Origin: Spirochaetota bacterium
GTDB taxonomy: Bacteria > Spirochaetota > UBA4802 > UB4802
Length of the DNA: 64,000 bases
Assembly (NCBI GenBank): GCA_040756435.1
Contig: JBFLZD010000001.1
Location: forward strand, 103,692-167,691
Direction of reading: 5' to 3'
A program made the translations under genes and the position numbers. Positions 27,830-37,442 of this stretch are shown here, one piece after another. Under the pieces are notes generated by a model, which was not told the origin of the DNA, did no database searches, and saw nothing but the letters and a program-made list of their open reading frames with translations. Position 1 is the first letter of the stretch. Each line of letters opens with the position of its first letter.

Positions 27830-28282
27830 ATGAAAGAGGAAAAAGAGATAATTCAAAATAAAAAGGCCCGTTTTGAATATGAGATACTTGATACTATTGA
27901 GGCGGGTATTGTATTGAAAGGTACTGAGGTAAAATCAATACGGCAGAAAAAAGTCAGTATACAGGATTCTTATGCCCGCATCAAGGATGGCGAGGCATTT
28001 TTATATGGGATGAATATATCCCCATATGAAGCAGGCAATATTTTTAACCATGACCCGTTACGTGTGCGCAAACTTTTGTTACACAAACAGGAAATAAAGC
28101 GCCTTACTGGCAAGCAGCAGGAAAAAGGATTGACGCTGGTGCCACTCAAGCTGTACTGGAAAAACGGGAAGGTAAAAGTCCTTCTGGGGCTTGCTAAAGG
28201 GAAAACCCTGTATGATAAACGCCATGATATAAAGAAGCGTGATGCTGACAGAGAACTGCAGCGCTATAAGCGCATGCGTTAA
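27830..28282 (+). CDS. smpB: SsrA-binding protein SmpB
   Basis: A 150-residue protein covering the whole SmpB family: [20 protein letters not shown], the conserved KGTEVKSIR segment, [17 protein letters not shown] near the C-terminus and a basic tail. SmpB binds tmRNA and is required for trans-translation; its RNA partner is encoded at 55491-55839 in this window. It follows ccmF by about 48 bases but belongs functionally to ribosome rescue. Convergent with the next gene, with adjacent stop codons. Confidence 0.95.
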   Translation: MKEEKEIIQNKKARFEYEILDTIEAGIVLKGTEVKSIRQKKVSIQDSYARIKDGEAFLYGMNISPYEAGNIFNHDPLRVRKLLLHKQEIKRLTGKQQEKGLTLVPLKLYWKNGKVKVLLGLAKGKTLYDKRHDIKKRDADRELQRYKRMR

Positions 28283-28573
28283 TTATGAATATACTGCTAC
28301 CGATTCTATCTTCTTAGCTATCTCTTTGAATCGTTCTGCTATTACCTTTGTATCTTTTCCTTTTTTAAGCTGGCGGGCAGCAATAAGCTTTAGTACTTTC
28401 ATTATTGATTCGTAATCAGGCCTGTCAAAATTTCCTCCTGAAACTATAAAAAGCTCTTGCAACAATTCTTTGGCTTTGGTGTAGCTTTCTGGTTCTGAAT
28501 CAAAAACATTTGATGCCACACATTGTGTTATTTCATCTTTGATTTGTTGTGCATTATAATCACGCAATAGCAT
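28283..28573 (-). CDS. Hypothetical helical protein
   Basis: A 96-residue, charged, mainly helical protein with no family match that I recognise. It contains the segments SYTKAKELLQELFIVSG and VLKLIAARQLKKGKDTKVIAERFKEIAKK, suggesting a helical bundle. GGAGG is present upstream but about 13 bases from the ATG, which is long. Stop codons of this gene and smpB are directly adjacent. The coding call is supported by composition and a plausible site only. Confidence 0.55.
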   Translation of the reverse strand: MLLRDYNAQQIKDEITQCVASNVFDSEPESYTKAKELLQELFIVSGGNFDRPDYESIMKVLKLIAARQLKKGKDTKVIAERFKEIAKKIESVAVYS

Positions 28574-28875
28574 ATAACGTTTAAGTCCTCCGTAAAAAGT
28601 TTAATTATTCAGTTCACTTATTCCCCCTGCTTCTCAGTGTGGTATCTTAGCAAGCATAAGTGCTATAGTTACCGCCACTATGCAAAGGAAAGATTTTTCC
28701 TCTCTTTAAGTTACAGAGAGGGTTGATGGTTATGGGAAAATAATTGCATTCGTTATGAAAATATGAACTCAATAAAAGTAACGAAACTATTGAAAAAACT
28801 AGTGCTTAAGAATATCATTTAATTTTAAAATATAATAATTATTTTATTTTTCGTCAACAGATTCTGATAAAAATT
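28574..28875. other. Intergenic stretch between guaA end and the small gene
   Basis: About 300 AT-rich bases without a gene. A small hairpin, CCTCTC (28699-28704) with GAGAGG (28716-28721), is present but is not followed by a T tract in the direction of guaA transcription, so I do not call it a terminator. Confidence 0.5.
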
Positions 28876-30444
28876 TTATTCCCACTCTATGGTTGATGGT
28901 GGTTTTGATGAGATGTCATATACAACTCTATTTACACCTTTTACTTCATTGATTATGCGCGTGGAGATTCTACGCATTAAATCTTCGGGTAAGTATGCCC
29001 AGTCGGCGGTCATAGCATCAAGTGATGTAACAGCCCGTATTGCAATGACATTTTCATAGGTACGTTTGTCCCCCATTACCCCTACTGATTTTATGGGTAA
29101 AAATACGGCAAATGCCTGCCAAAGTTTTGTATAATAATCAGCTTTTTTTATCTCTTCAATCAGGATGTCATCAGCCTCCCGTAAAATAGAAAGACGCTCT
29201 TTTGTAACTTCGCCAATAATGCGGATGGCAAGGCCGGGGCCAGGGAATGGATGCCTGTTTATCAATTCTTCAGGCATGCCTAATTGCCTGCCTAATTCCC
29301 TCACCTCATCTTTAAATAACTCTTTCAGTGGCTCTATTACCTTGCCTTCTTTTATTAATTCAAGCACTTCCGGCACTCTATTGTGATGGCTCTTTATAGT
29401 ATCTGAAGGTCCTTTGGTAGAAACTGATTCTATTACATCAGGATACAACGTTCCCTGTGCTAAAAAATCAAATGTTCCAATTTTTGCAGCTTCGGATTTA
29501 AAGACATTAATAAATTCTTTACCTATAATTTTTCGTTTTTGTTCAGGATCAGTTATCCCTTTTAGTTTTTGTAAAAATAATTCTTCAGCATCGACATAGA
29601 TAAGGTTGAGATTCAGATGTTTTTTAAATCGCTCTATGACTTTAGTATGTTCGTCCTTGCGTAATAGTCCGTTGTTCACAAAAACACAATATAAACGGTT
29701 ACCGATAGCTTTTTGTAACAGCACAGCAGTAACTGAAGAATCAACACCACCGGAAAGACCTAAGAGTACCGTGCCATTGCCTACAACCGCTCGTATGTCA
29801 TTTATTGCTGAATCAATAAAGGATTGCATTGTCCATGTTGGTTTAAAATCGCAGATTTCAAAAAGAAAGTTTTGTAATATCTCTTTGCCATATTGTGTAT
29901 GGTAAACTTCTGGATGGAATTGTACGCCATATATCTTTTTTTGTGGAAACTCTATTGCTGCAATTTTTGCATTACGTGAACCTGCAATAACAGTAAACTC
30001 CTGTGGAACGCTTTCAACCTTATCGCCGTGGCTCATCCATACGGTTTGTGTATCCGGCAATCCTTTAAATAATGGGGAATTGTTTACAATGGTAATATCA
30101 GCTCTGCCATATTCTTTAAAAGGTGATGGAGATATCACTCCTCCGAAAGCATCGACAACCACGTACAATCCGTAGCATATCCCCAAAACAGGTATTCCTA
30201 AAGAAAATAATTCTTTGCTTATTTTTGGGGAATCTTTTTCATATAATGATGAAGGTCCACCGGAAAGAACCAGGGCTTTGGGATGTTCTTTTTTTATTTC
30301 ATCAATGGATATTGTATAGGGCACTATCTCTGCATACACATTCAGCTCCCTGATTTTACGGGCAATGAGCTGTGTATATTGTGAGCCAAAATCCAAAATG
30401 AGTACTTTGTTCTGTGAAGATACCCCAAAGCCATGTTCAATCAT
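28876..30444 (-). CDS. guaA: GMP synthase (glutamine-hydrolysing)
   Basis: A 522-residue enzyme converting XMP to GMP, with ammonia supplied from glutamine. The glutamine-amidotransferase domain (about 10-200) keeps the catalytic Cys in GICYG and the His/Glu in VQFHPEV. The ATP pyrophosphatase domain carries the P-loop LSGGVDSS, and the C-terminal domain carries [11 protein letters not shown]. Unusually, the residue normally Gln in GICYGMQ is Tyr here (GICYGLY). The gene overlaps purE by four bases, forming a purine operon. Confidence 0.95.
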   Translation of the reverse strand: MIEHGFGVSSQNKVLILDFGSQYTQLIARKIRELNVYAEIVPYTISIDEIKKEHPKALVLSGGPSSLYEKDSPKISKELFSLGIPVLGICYGLYVVVDAFGGVISPSPFKEYGRADITIVNNSPLFKGLPDTQTVWMSHGDKVESVPQEFTVIAGSRNAKIAAIEFPQKKIYGVQFHPEVYHTQYGKEILQNFLFEICDFKPTWTMQSFIDSAINDIRAVVGNGTVLLGLSGGVDSSVTAVLLQKAIGNRLYCVFVNNGLLRKDEHTKVIERFKKHLNLNLIYVDAEELFLQKLKGITDPEQKRKIIGKEFINVFKSEAAKIGTFDFLAQGTLYPDVIESVSTKGPSDTIKSHHNRVPEVLELIKEGKVIEPLKELFKDEVRELGRQLGMPEELINRHPFPGPGLAIRIIGEVTKERLSILREADDILIEEIKKADYYTKLWQAFAVFLPIKSVGVMGDKRTYENVIAIRAVTSLDAMTADWAYLPEDLMRRISTRIINEVKGVNRVVYDISSKPPSTIEWE

Positions 30445-30968
30445 TTTTTAGCCTCTAATGCATTTATGTATTCGTATAGACCTTTGGAAAGTGTTTCATT
30501 TTTTTCAATAATGGTTTTTTGCATAGTGTGGCGATAGTTACGCAGCTTTTCCTGATAAGCGGGATTCCCGGTTGATAAAATAGATACAGCCAGCAATGCA
30601 GCATTGGTAGCACCAGCTTTACCGATAGCAACTGTTGCTACAGGGATTCCTGATGGCATCTGCACTATGGATAAAAGCGAATCAAGCCCACCGGACACCT
30701 GCGTTTCGATGGGGATACCTATGACAGGCAATACAGTGTGTGATGCAACAACGCCAGGAAGATGAGCTGCTCCACCAGCTGCTGCAATAATAACCTTAGC
30801 CCCAGCGTTTTCCATCTGTTTAATCCATTCGGCCACCAGATGAGGGGTTCTGTGAGCTGAATATGCCTTCACATCGTATGATATACCAAAATCATCCAGT
30901 GTCTGGAAACATCCCTTTAGTTTTGGTAGATCAGAATCGCTGCCCACGATGATTCCTACTTCTGCCAT
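30441..30968 (-). CDS. purE: N5-carboxyaminoimidazole ribonucleotide mutase PurE
   Basis: A 175-residue class I PurE. It shows GSDSDLP (phosphate loop), YSAHRTP with the catalytic His, and [13 protein letters not shown]. It rearranges N5-CAIR to CAIR in purine synthesis. It is the first gene of the purE-guaA unit, and its end overlaps the guaA start (ATGA). An iterated octamer ACTATCGC lies just upstream of its start at 31003. Confidence 0.95.
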   Translation of the reverse strand: MAEVGIIVGSDSDLPKLKGCFQTLDDFGISYDVKAYSAHRTPHLVAEWIKQMENAGAKVIIAAAGGAAHLPGVVASHTVLPVIGIPIETQVSGGLDSLLSIVQMPSGIPVATVAIGKAGATNAALLAVSILSTGNPAYQEKLRNYRHTMQKTIIEKNETLSKGLYEYINALEAKK

Positions 30969-31078
30969 TGTTATGTTCCTTTCTTTTAATTTATTATTAT
31001 GAACTATCGCATACTATAATGCTTGACTTAAAATATAATGCGTGCAGTAATAAAATCAAATTTTAAATGTGAAAATTT

Positions 31079-32434
31079 ATGTCACTGCTCAGTATAACAT
31101 TTTTTATTGTGGGTGCATCTATCGTTGGTGCATTGCTTTTAGTTATACGTGCTCACCAGTATCCTGCAAAGGTGCGTAAAGCCCAGGAATACCTTGATAG
31201 TGGAGACATTGCAAAGGCAAGTGAAATTGTCAAGCTTGTTCTTGAGCGAAAAAAAGATTATGTTCCTGCACGGTACTTACGGGCACAGATTTTAGTAAAA
31301 CAAAAACAATACCTTTTAGCAATTTCTGAACTTAATGGTATTCTTGCCCTTCCTGAATTCAATAAGTATGTCAATGAACTTGATATCCATTATATGCTTG
31401 CTGATCTATACCATGAAACACAGCAATGGCAAAAGGAAGTAGAAGAGTTCAGGATAATTTTACAGTTTAATCCTGATGATATTAATGCAAACCACAGGCT
31501 TGGAATAGTGCTTTACAGGCAACATGATTATATTGGTGCCAAGGATTATTTGCTTAAAGCAGTTACCATGGATCCTGCACTTACCGACATTTATGCACCG
31601 CTAGGGATATGTCTTTTTAATTTAGCAGATTATGAACTGGCGCAAAATTTCCTCATCAAGGCAATAGAAAGCAATCCTGCCAATTATGAGCCCCATTATT
31701 ATCTGGGTATCATATTTAAAATGAAGAAGGACTATGTTGCTGCTCTGGATATGTTAGCAAAAGCACGTAATGACAGGCGATATTTTGTGAAAAGCCAGTA
31801 TGCTATAGGTCAGATATACTTTGATAATGATGAATACAGTAAGGCCATTGAGGAATTGGAGAAAGGATTATCCTATGTTAAGGATAGTACTGATGAAGGA
31901 CTGGCTTACCGGTATTTACTTGCTGAATGTTATGAAATGGAAAATAAGATTCAGGAGGCTGTACATCACTGGGAAAAAATTGCAAGTATAAATCCAAATT
32001 ACCGAAGTACTCAGCTGAAACTGGATGACTACAAGGCAATACTGGAAAATAAAAATTTGAAATTTTTATTTACTTCATCAATGTCCGAGTTACAGCCTCT
32101 TATAACAGAAATAATTGCTCAGCTTAATTACAGCATTGTGTACAAAAAAGAAGTTACGCCTAATGAGTATATGTATAAATGCTTTAGTGTGAAAAGAATA
32201 AATGAACCTCCAGCATTAATCAACTTCATACGCACAACCCGTGATATAACAGAAGGCCAAATTAATGCATTTTATCAGAGAATGTTAGAAGAGAAATGCA
32301 GAAGCGGCATCTTTATTACGACTTCAAAATTCAGTATAAATGCTAAATCTCAGGCAGCAAATAAAATGATTGAAATTATGGATGGAAGATTTTTACAGAA
32401 AACCATGGAAAAGATTAAAGGGAAAAAGGTTTAA
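31079..32434 (+). CDS. TPR protein with C-terminal Mrr-like domain
   Basis: A 451-residue protein: an N-terminal membrane anchor (about 3-25), then about seven tetratricopeptide repeats (about 30-335; for example CLFNLADYELAQNFLIKAI and HYYLGIIFKMKKDYVAAL), then a C-terminal domain (about 345-450) resembling the Mrr/restriction-endonuclease-like fold (GIFITTSKFSINAKSQAANK). The usual catalytic D...ExK/QxK residues are not apparent (KCFSVKRI occupies the place), so it is probably non-nucleolytic. The lipoprotein gene starts two bases after its stop, so they are co-transcribed. Confidence 0.75.
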   Translation: MSLLSITFFIVGASIVGALLLVIRAHQYPAKVRKAQEYLDSGDIAKASEIVKLVLERKKDYVPARYLRAQILVKQKQYLLAISELNGILALPEFNKYVNELDIHYMLADLYHETQQWQKEVEEFRIILQFNPDDINANHRLGIVLYRQHDYIGAKDYLLKAVTMDPALTDIYAPLGICLFNLADYELAQNFLIKAIESNPANYEPHYYLGIIFKMKKDYVAALDMLAKARNDRRYFVKSQYAIGQIYFDNDEYSKAIEELEKGLSYVKDSTDEGLAYRYLLAECYEMENKIQEAVHHWEKIASINPNYRSTQLKLDDYKAILENKNLKFLFTSSMSELQPLITEIIAQLNYSIVYKKEVTPNEYMYKCFSVKRINEPPALINFIRTTRDITEGQINAFYQRMLEEKCRSGIFITTSKFSINAKSQAANKMIEIMDGRFLQKTMEKIKGKKV

Positions 32435-32436
32435 TC

Positions 32437-33450
32437 ATGAACAGGTTTTTCTATTTGCTCATGTGTGTGCTGCTTTTAACAGTTTCGTGCTCCCGTGAAA
32501 AGGAGATTCATGAAGGGATACGGCTTTATAATGAAGGGCTTACGCAAAGTGCATTTGTAAAATTCAGGGAAGGATTGCTACAATATTCCACTATTAAGAC
32601 TATTAATGCTCAGAATCTTTATTTTACACCTTTTGCTATTTTTTCTTCAGAAAATATAGTGTCTATGCTTTATCCGGAACAATATTCCTACAATTTCCCC
32701 CGTGAAGTTGTAAGTTTATGGTATGATAGGGAAGAAGATACATGTGCTGTTACAGATGGTATTGTGGTATATCTTTCAATCAATGATAAAGAATCAATTA
32801 TAAACAACCCAACGCAGGAACCTATAAAAGCAGTTGCCCATGTATCACATACCTACTTACTTTGCGGTAAAGAATTATTTGTGTATAATGTAAGAGATGA
32901 GCAGATAAAAAAATTATCATCAATTGAATTTTCACCGCCCGAAGCATTTAAATATTATAATGCGTATATAGATGTTATAGATGATAAGCTGATTGTCATT
33001 GCGGGTATTGCTGGGGCATATAATCTGTGGGTAATAACAAAAAATGGGGATTTGCTTATCCCATCTGTCAGGGTAGCTTCATGGAAACATGCATTACATG
33101 ATGGAACACTTTTTGTAATCAAAGGAAGTGCAGGTAACTGGGATTTTAAAAGCATTAATATAAAAACCAGACAGGAAAAAATTATCAAAAACTTTTCCAA
33201 TCTTACAGATATTCATATGACTGACTATGGTGTTGTCATTAATACTGGCCAGCAGATGTATATATATCTGTACAATAATACTATGTATACATTCCCATTT
33301 GTATATTCCATAAAGGGTGAAACGCGAGATAGTATGGTTGTTGATAATGGTTCACTGGTAATTATCAGCAGTGAAAAATTTTTTTCAAAAATACAGGGGA
33401 TTGCTAAAGATACAGGCTGTTGTATGGTAAAAAAATTAAATCAGGAGTGA
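32437..33450 (+). CDS. Lipoprotein, possible beta-propeller
   Basis: A 337-residue exported protein with a lipobox at LLLTVSC (Cys about 18). The mature part contains repeated strand-turn blocks (for example AVTDGIVVYLSIND and LIVIAGIAGAYNLWVI) that suggest a propeller of unknown class. It follows the TPR/Mrr-like gene by two bases; a TPR protein paired with a lipoprotein suggests an envelope complex (inference). It ends ten bases inside the convergent methyltransferase gene. Confidence 0.65.
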   Translation: MNRFFYLLMCVLLLTVSCSREKEIHEGIRLYNEGLTQSAFVKFREGLLQYSTIKTINAQNLYFTPFAIFSSENIVSMLYPEQYSYNFPREVVSLWYDREEDTCAVTDGIVVYLSINDKESIINNPTQEPIKAVAHVSHTYLLCGKELFVYNVRDEQIKKLSSIEFSPPEAFKYYNAYIDVIDDKLIVIAGIAGAYNLWVITKNGDLLIPSVRVASWKHALHDGTLFVIKGSAGNWDFKSINIKTRQEKIIKNFSNLTDIHMTDYGVVINTGQQMYIYLYNNTMYTFPFVYSIKGETRDSMVVDNGSLVIISSEKFFSKIQGIAKDTGCCMVKKLNQE

Positions 33451-34187
33451 ATAATAACTATTGCATCATCGTGGACATTTTCAAACCAGTATGATCCATT
33501 TTTATGGAGATGTTTTTCCAGGATTGTCATTATAGTAGTTACATGGCCTTCACCAAAACCCATTGCATAACAATGAAATAACGCTTCCTGAGATATATCA
33601 TGAATCTGAACGTTATGTATCTGGTGGATATAATGTATTTCATGGGATATTGAATGCTCCTTAAGATAAGCAATGATATGTTGTAAATGGTGCTTTGATC
33701 GTTCCTTTTTAAAATAACTTCTGATAACATCACTTAATGTATATGTTTTTTCTGTACGTACTGCTATCATCACCAGTGGTGCGATGTGCATCATTGTGAC
33801 CAAAGCCTTTTCTAATGGCTTGATACCATATATTGAATGCATAGCTATACAGGCATCGGCTTTCAATGATTTTATTGTTTCAAGCGGATGAGGATAGATA
33901 GTTATGTTAACAGAAAGATTTTTTATTTTGTCATATAAAATGCTGCTCATGCCAATAGCAGGTTCAATGGCATACACCGTATATCCAGCAATAGCAAGAG
34001 GGATGCTGAAGGCACCGGTTCCTGCTCCAACATCAGCAACTGATGTTACAGTATATTGGTTGAGACATTCTATAACATGATCTAAAAGCTTACCAGGATA
34101 TCCCAATTGGGAATTTCGCTTTTCATACATTACAGCAAAGCTGTAATCATCAAAAGGAGATTTTTTTTCTTGATTACTATCGCTCAT
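33441..34187 (-). CDS. Class I SAM-dependent methyltransferase
   Basis: A 248-residue protein with the SAM motif I VADVGAGTGAFSIPLA and a following acidic residue in VYAIEPAIGM. The rest is compatible with a Rossmann-fold methyltransferase; the substrate cannot be told. It overlaps the convergent lipoprotein gene by ten bases and is divergent from the UspA gene. One iterated octamer lies across its first codons. Confidence 0.8.
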   Translation of the reverse strand: MSDSNQEKKSPFDDYSFAVMYEKRNSQLGYPGKLLDHVIECLNQYTVTSVADVGAGTGAFSIPLAIAGYTVYAIEPAIGMSSILYDKIKNLSVNITIYPHPLETIKSLKADACIAMHSIYGIKPLEKALVTMMHIAPLVMIAVRTEKTYTLSDVIRSYFKKERSKHHLQHIIAYLKEHSISHEIHYIHQIHNVQIHDISQEALFHCYAMGFGEGHVTTIMTILEKHLHKNGSYWFENVHDDAIVIIHS

Positions 34188-34239
34188 AGTATTATTCTAT
34201 AAGTACTTTAGCAGTATGCTTCATTAAAAGGAACCGTAT

Positions 34240-34686
34240 ATGTTTAAAAAAATTCTCTATCCAACAGATTTTTCTGAATGTGCTCATGCAGCCATGCCAT
34301 ATATAAAATTAATGAAGAAAGCAGGAACAAAGGAATTAATCATTCTTCATGTTATCGATATACGCCAGAGCACAATAATAGATACAACAGCATTTGGTGA
34401 AACATTTGTCTACCCCTATGATATATCGGATATTCTGAAAAAAGAAGCTGAAACCCAGATGAATACATTAATCAAGCAATTTTCGCGACTATTTAAAGTT
34501 ACTCCATTAATTGTAGAAGGTATCCCTTTTAAAGAAATTATACATGTATCTCAGCAGTATAATGTATCATGCATTGTAATGGGTTCACATGGTAAAAGCA
34601 ATATTGAAGAAATGTTGTTGGGTTCGGTTACTGAAAAAGTAGTAAGAAAATCACCTATACCGTGCCTGGTCATTAAAAGGGCTTAA
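34240..34686 (+). CDS. Universal stress protein UspA family
   Basis: A 148-residue single-domain Usp protein. The N-terminal KKILYPTDFSECAHAAMPY and the C-terminal ATP-binding motif GSHGKSNIEEMLLGSVTEKV (G-2x-G-9x-G-S/T) are both present, so it belongs to the ATP-binding class. It is probably a small monocistronic stress gene. It overlaps by four bases the convergent acidic protein gene. Confidence 0.9.
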   Translation: MFKKILYPTDFSECAHAAMPYIKLMKKAGTKELIILHVIDIRQSTIIDTTAFGETFVYPYDISDILKKEAETQMNTLIKQFSRLFKVTPLIVEGIPFKEIIHVSQQYNVSCIVMGSHGKSNIEEMLLGSVTEKVVRKSPIPCLVIKRA

Positions 34687-34970
34687 AAATTTTCTTCCTG
34701 GTAATCATAAAAATCATCTGGAATATCTTCTAAATCATCATCAGATTCACTATCATTATGATCTAAGGTATCATCATTTGAATTGTCATCCTGCGGATGT
34801 TCGTCCTGGTTATTTTTGGTTGGGGGTTGTTCTTTATTTGTTGTACTGTCATCCGTAACAGGATGTAATGATGCATTTGAGCTGAATGCACCATGTGATA
34901 ACAATGCTGCATGCAATGGCCTTATCATAACAATTAAGATTAATAAAATAATACCATATTTAAGTTTCAT
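34683..34970 (-). CDS. Small exported acidic protein
   Basis: A 95-residue protein with a signal peptide (MKLKYGIILLILIVMIRPLHA) followed by a short linker and a low-complexity Asp/Glu/Asn-rich tail with many consecutive acidic residues (for example SESDDDLEDIPDDFYDYQEE). The start at 34970 is chosen because AAGGT lies a few bases upstream. The acidic tail could bind calcium or cations, but no family is recognised. Confidence 0.55.
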   Translation of the reverse strand: MKLKYGIILLILIVMIRPLHAALLSHGAFSSNASLHPVTDDSTTNKEQPPTKNNQDEHPQDDNSNDDTLDHNDSESDDDLEDIPDDFYDYQEENF

Positions 34971-35064
34971 TCTGTACCTTTTAATGTTCATTGAATATTC
35001 ATTCTTTATTCAATCAATGATTTAATACTATAAGCATATTTGTGATACAAATGCAAGAAAATTT

Positions 35065-36483
35065 TTAACTATCGGTATCATTTACTGCAAGCAATTCATT
35101 GGATGATAGTGCCCTGGTTACCAGCATAACAGTATAATAACTTAAAACAGCAATCAGCACTGATAACAAAAAGCTATATTCAAAGTGAATAAAGAATTTT
35201 CCAACGAAGTATGTTGTAGCTCCTGTTATCAGGGTAACTATTGCAGCAGGTACACTGGGCTTTTTTGAATACATGCCAATGATGTAAATAACAAAAACCC
35301 CGGCACTACCAAACGCAGATGCTTCTTTTACAAGTGAATAGATGCCTTCTGCATGAAGTGCTAAAATATACGATGTGATCCCTAACAAAAGAACTCCTGT
35401 TCTATCGGCTATAAGTTTTGTTTTGTCGCTTAAATTGGGATAGAAATTAAAAATAAGGTTATGATTGAGAAGGGCTGAGGATGCTAATAGAGCACTGTCA
35501 ACAGTAGAAAGAATCGCTGATACCAGTGCCCCCGCAAAAATAATATAAAGGTATTTGTGAAAGTGAAATTGTGCCATCCTGGGCAGTATTTGTTCAGGAT
35601 CATTTAAGCCGGGCATAATATGAAAGCCAACAAGCCCTATAAACAGGGGAATCATGCCAATTGAAATATACATAAAAGATGCTAATAATGAACTTCTTCG
35701 TGCCACTGTAGCTGATCGTGCAGCTAACATACGAGAGATTACCTCCTGAGCAACAAGGGAGCCACATATTGGCACAGCCCATGATTCAACCATTGTGAAT
35801 AAACGCTGCCAGGGGTCGGATAGTGAATGAGGAACAAATGTCAATCGGGTTGTATCGATCATACTTAATGCTTGAGACAATCCACCCACATCGCCAAGCA
35901 CGGAAAATAAGATGACAATAAGCCCAATGATTAAAATGGCACCTTGAACAATATCTGTTATTGCATCAGCAAGTAATCCACCCAACCCCGTATATACAAT
36001 AACAACTATCGCGGATATGGTAATGGATATGGTTAATTCCAATTCAGATGATGCAGATAGAACCTGTCCAAATGCCCGTATCTGAGCCGCAGCCCAGAGC
36101 AGAGATGTAGGTATAAGTATTATTGCGGTAAGCTTTTCTACAGTACTGTCGTAGGTATTTCGGAAAAAATCGGAGATAGTTGTTAGTTTCATATTCCACA
36201 GACGGGATGCAAAAAAAAGGCCAAGTACAAAAAGAACTATCGCATATCCAAAAGGATCAGCAGTAACTCCAACAAGCCCGTCAGCGTATGCTGCACCCGA
36301 AGTACCAATGCAGGATTCGGCACCAAACCAGGTTGCAAAGACTGAAAATGTAACTAGAAGGTAACCTAATTTTCTTCCTGCGAGAATAAAATCATCATCA
36401 GAATGGATCTTACGGGAAACTATTATCCCTAAAATAAGCTGAAAAATGATATATGCTAAGATTCCAATGAGATATCCTGACAC
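35065..36483 (-). CDS. Sodium:solute symporter (SSS family)
   Basis: A 472-residue membrane protein with about 12-13 hydrophobic segments. It shows SSS-family features: an early DDFILAGRKLG motif, a central YTGLGGLLADAITDIVQG, and AILSTVDSALLASSALLNHN in the later half. It starts at GTG with AAGGAAG upstream. The solute is unknown; the family covers proline, pantothenate, sugars and others. It appears monocistronic. Confidence 0.88.
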   Translation of the reverse strand: MSGYLIGILAYIIFQLILGIIVSRKIHSDDDFILAGRKLGYLLVTFSVFATWFGAESCIGTSGAAYADGLVGVTADPFGYAIVLFVLGLFFASRLWNMKLTTISDFFRNTYDSTVEKLTAIILIPTSLLWAAAQIRAFGQVLSASSELELTISITISAIVVIVYTGLGGLLADAITDIVQGAILIIGLIVILFSVLGDVGGLSQALSMIDTTRLTFVPHSLSDPWQRLFTMVESWAVPICGSLVAQEVISRMLAARSATVARRSSLLASFMYISIGMIPLFIGLVGFHIMPGLNDPEQILPRMAQFHFHKYLYIIFAGALVSAILSTVDSALLASSALLNHNLIFNFYPNLSDKTKLIADRTGVLLLGITSYILALHAEGIYSLVKEASAFGSAGVFVIYIIGMYSKKPSVPAAIVTLITGATTYFVGKFFIHFEYSFLLSVLIAVLSYYTVMLVTRALSSNELLAVNDTDS

Positions 36484-36720
36484 CTTCCTTCACCTGGCTA
36501 TTGGTACTTGAAAAATACTATTGACATAGAATAGTTTATATTTTTTCAAGAAATATACTAAAAAAAATTAAATCAATGTACTTTTAAACAAATATTTTTA
36601 CAAAAAAATGGTAAGCAATATACATCTATCATTGGTTGTTGTATGCGTGTTTATATTCATGACACAATTATTTAAAAGAATAATAATTGAAAAAATACTA
36701 TCGTATAATATGTATTTACT

Positions 36721-37308
36721 ATGGATTTTATTTTAGATATTTTGAATACATTTTTTTCAGATTACGGAACATTGTTTTTAATATTTGTAGCCCGTATTTT
36801 TGATGTATCTATAGGTACTATGCGCATAATCTTAATGGCTCGTGGATACAGGTCAATTGCGCCGATTCTGGGATTTTTTGAAGTTTTAATCTGGCTTGTG
36901 GCTATAAATTCGGCTTTGAAGCATTTTGATGGTATAATTAGTTATATAGTGTATGCTGCAGGATTTGCTACTGGAAATTATGTTGGGATGCTCCTTGAAG
37001 AAAAAATTGCCATTGGCTATCAGTCGATACGAATTATCACCAGTAAAGTTGTTTCCGCATTGCCACTGGTGCTACGGCAGGAAGGATTTGGCGTTACTCA
37101 GATTGATGGAATTGGCATGAAGGGCCCCATTACCTTATTGTTTACCGTTGTGCCAAAGAAAGAAGTAAAAAGAGTTGTGGAAATTGTCCAGATGTTAGAA
37201 CCAAATGCATTCATTACCATTGAAGATGTTAAACAGCATCTCAGTGGTTTTTCTGTTCATAATGGATTTACTCAAAAATTTGCGGCTTTTATTACAAAGA
37301 AGAAATGA
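36721..37308 (+). CDS. UPF0316/DUF2179 family membrane protein
   Basis: A 195-residue protein with three N-terminal hydrophobic segments (about 15-90) followed by a soluble DUF2179-like domain (about 100-185). Recognisable segments are ARIFDVSIGTMRIILMARG and ATGNYVGMLLEEKIAIGYQ, the UPF0316 signature. The biochemical role of the family is not established. The double-hairpin repeat copy C starts 15 bases after its stop codon. Confidence 0.82.
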   Translation: MDFILDILNTFFSDYGTLFLIFVARIFDVSIGTMRIILMARGYRSIAPILGFFEVLIWLVAINSALKHFDGIISYIVYAAGFATGNYVGMLLEEKIAIGYQSIRIITSKVVSALPLVLRQEGFGVTQIDGIGMKGPITLLFTVVPKKEVKRVVEIVQMLEPNAFITIEDVKQHLSGFSVHNGFTQKFAAFITKKK

Positions 37309-37322
37309 AGGGATAAGGCTAT

Positions 37323-37440
37323 AAGGGAACTTCTAAAAACTAATTTTTTGAATGTTCCCTTGTGGGCACAAAATATAGGGTAAAACCGCTTTCTATTAAA
37401 TGAATAATTTAGGAAGAAAGCAGTTTTTAGAGGTGCCCAT
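37323..37440 (+). repeat. Double-hairpin repeat, copy C
   Basis: About 118 bases with two hairpins: AAGGGAAC...GTTCCCTT, then GGGCAC...GTGCCC. It lies between the convergent UPF0316 and symporter genes and ends two bases before the symporter stop codon. Of the three copies this is the best preserved. Its place at the end of two genes fits a bidirectional 3'-end structure. Confidence 0.8.
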
Positions 37441-37442
37441 AA

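Noticed and set aside
28699..28721. Hairpin CCTCTC/GAGAGG as a guaA terminator
   Set aside because: In guaA's transcription direction it is followed by A-rich rather than T-rich sequence.
36521..36549. TTGACA near the start of the symporter at 36483 as a promoter
   Set aside because: No acceptable -10 hexamer at 16-18 bases; the motif is also on the wrong strand for that gene.
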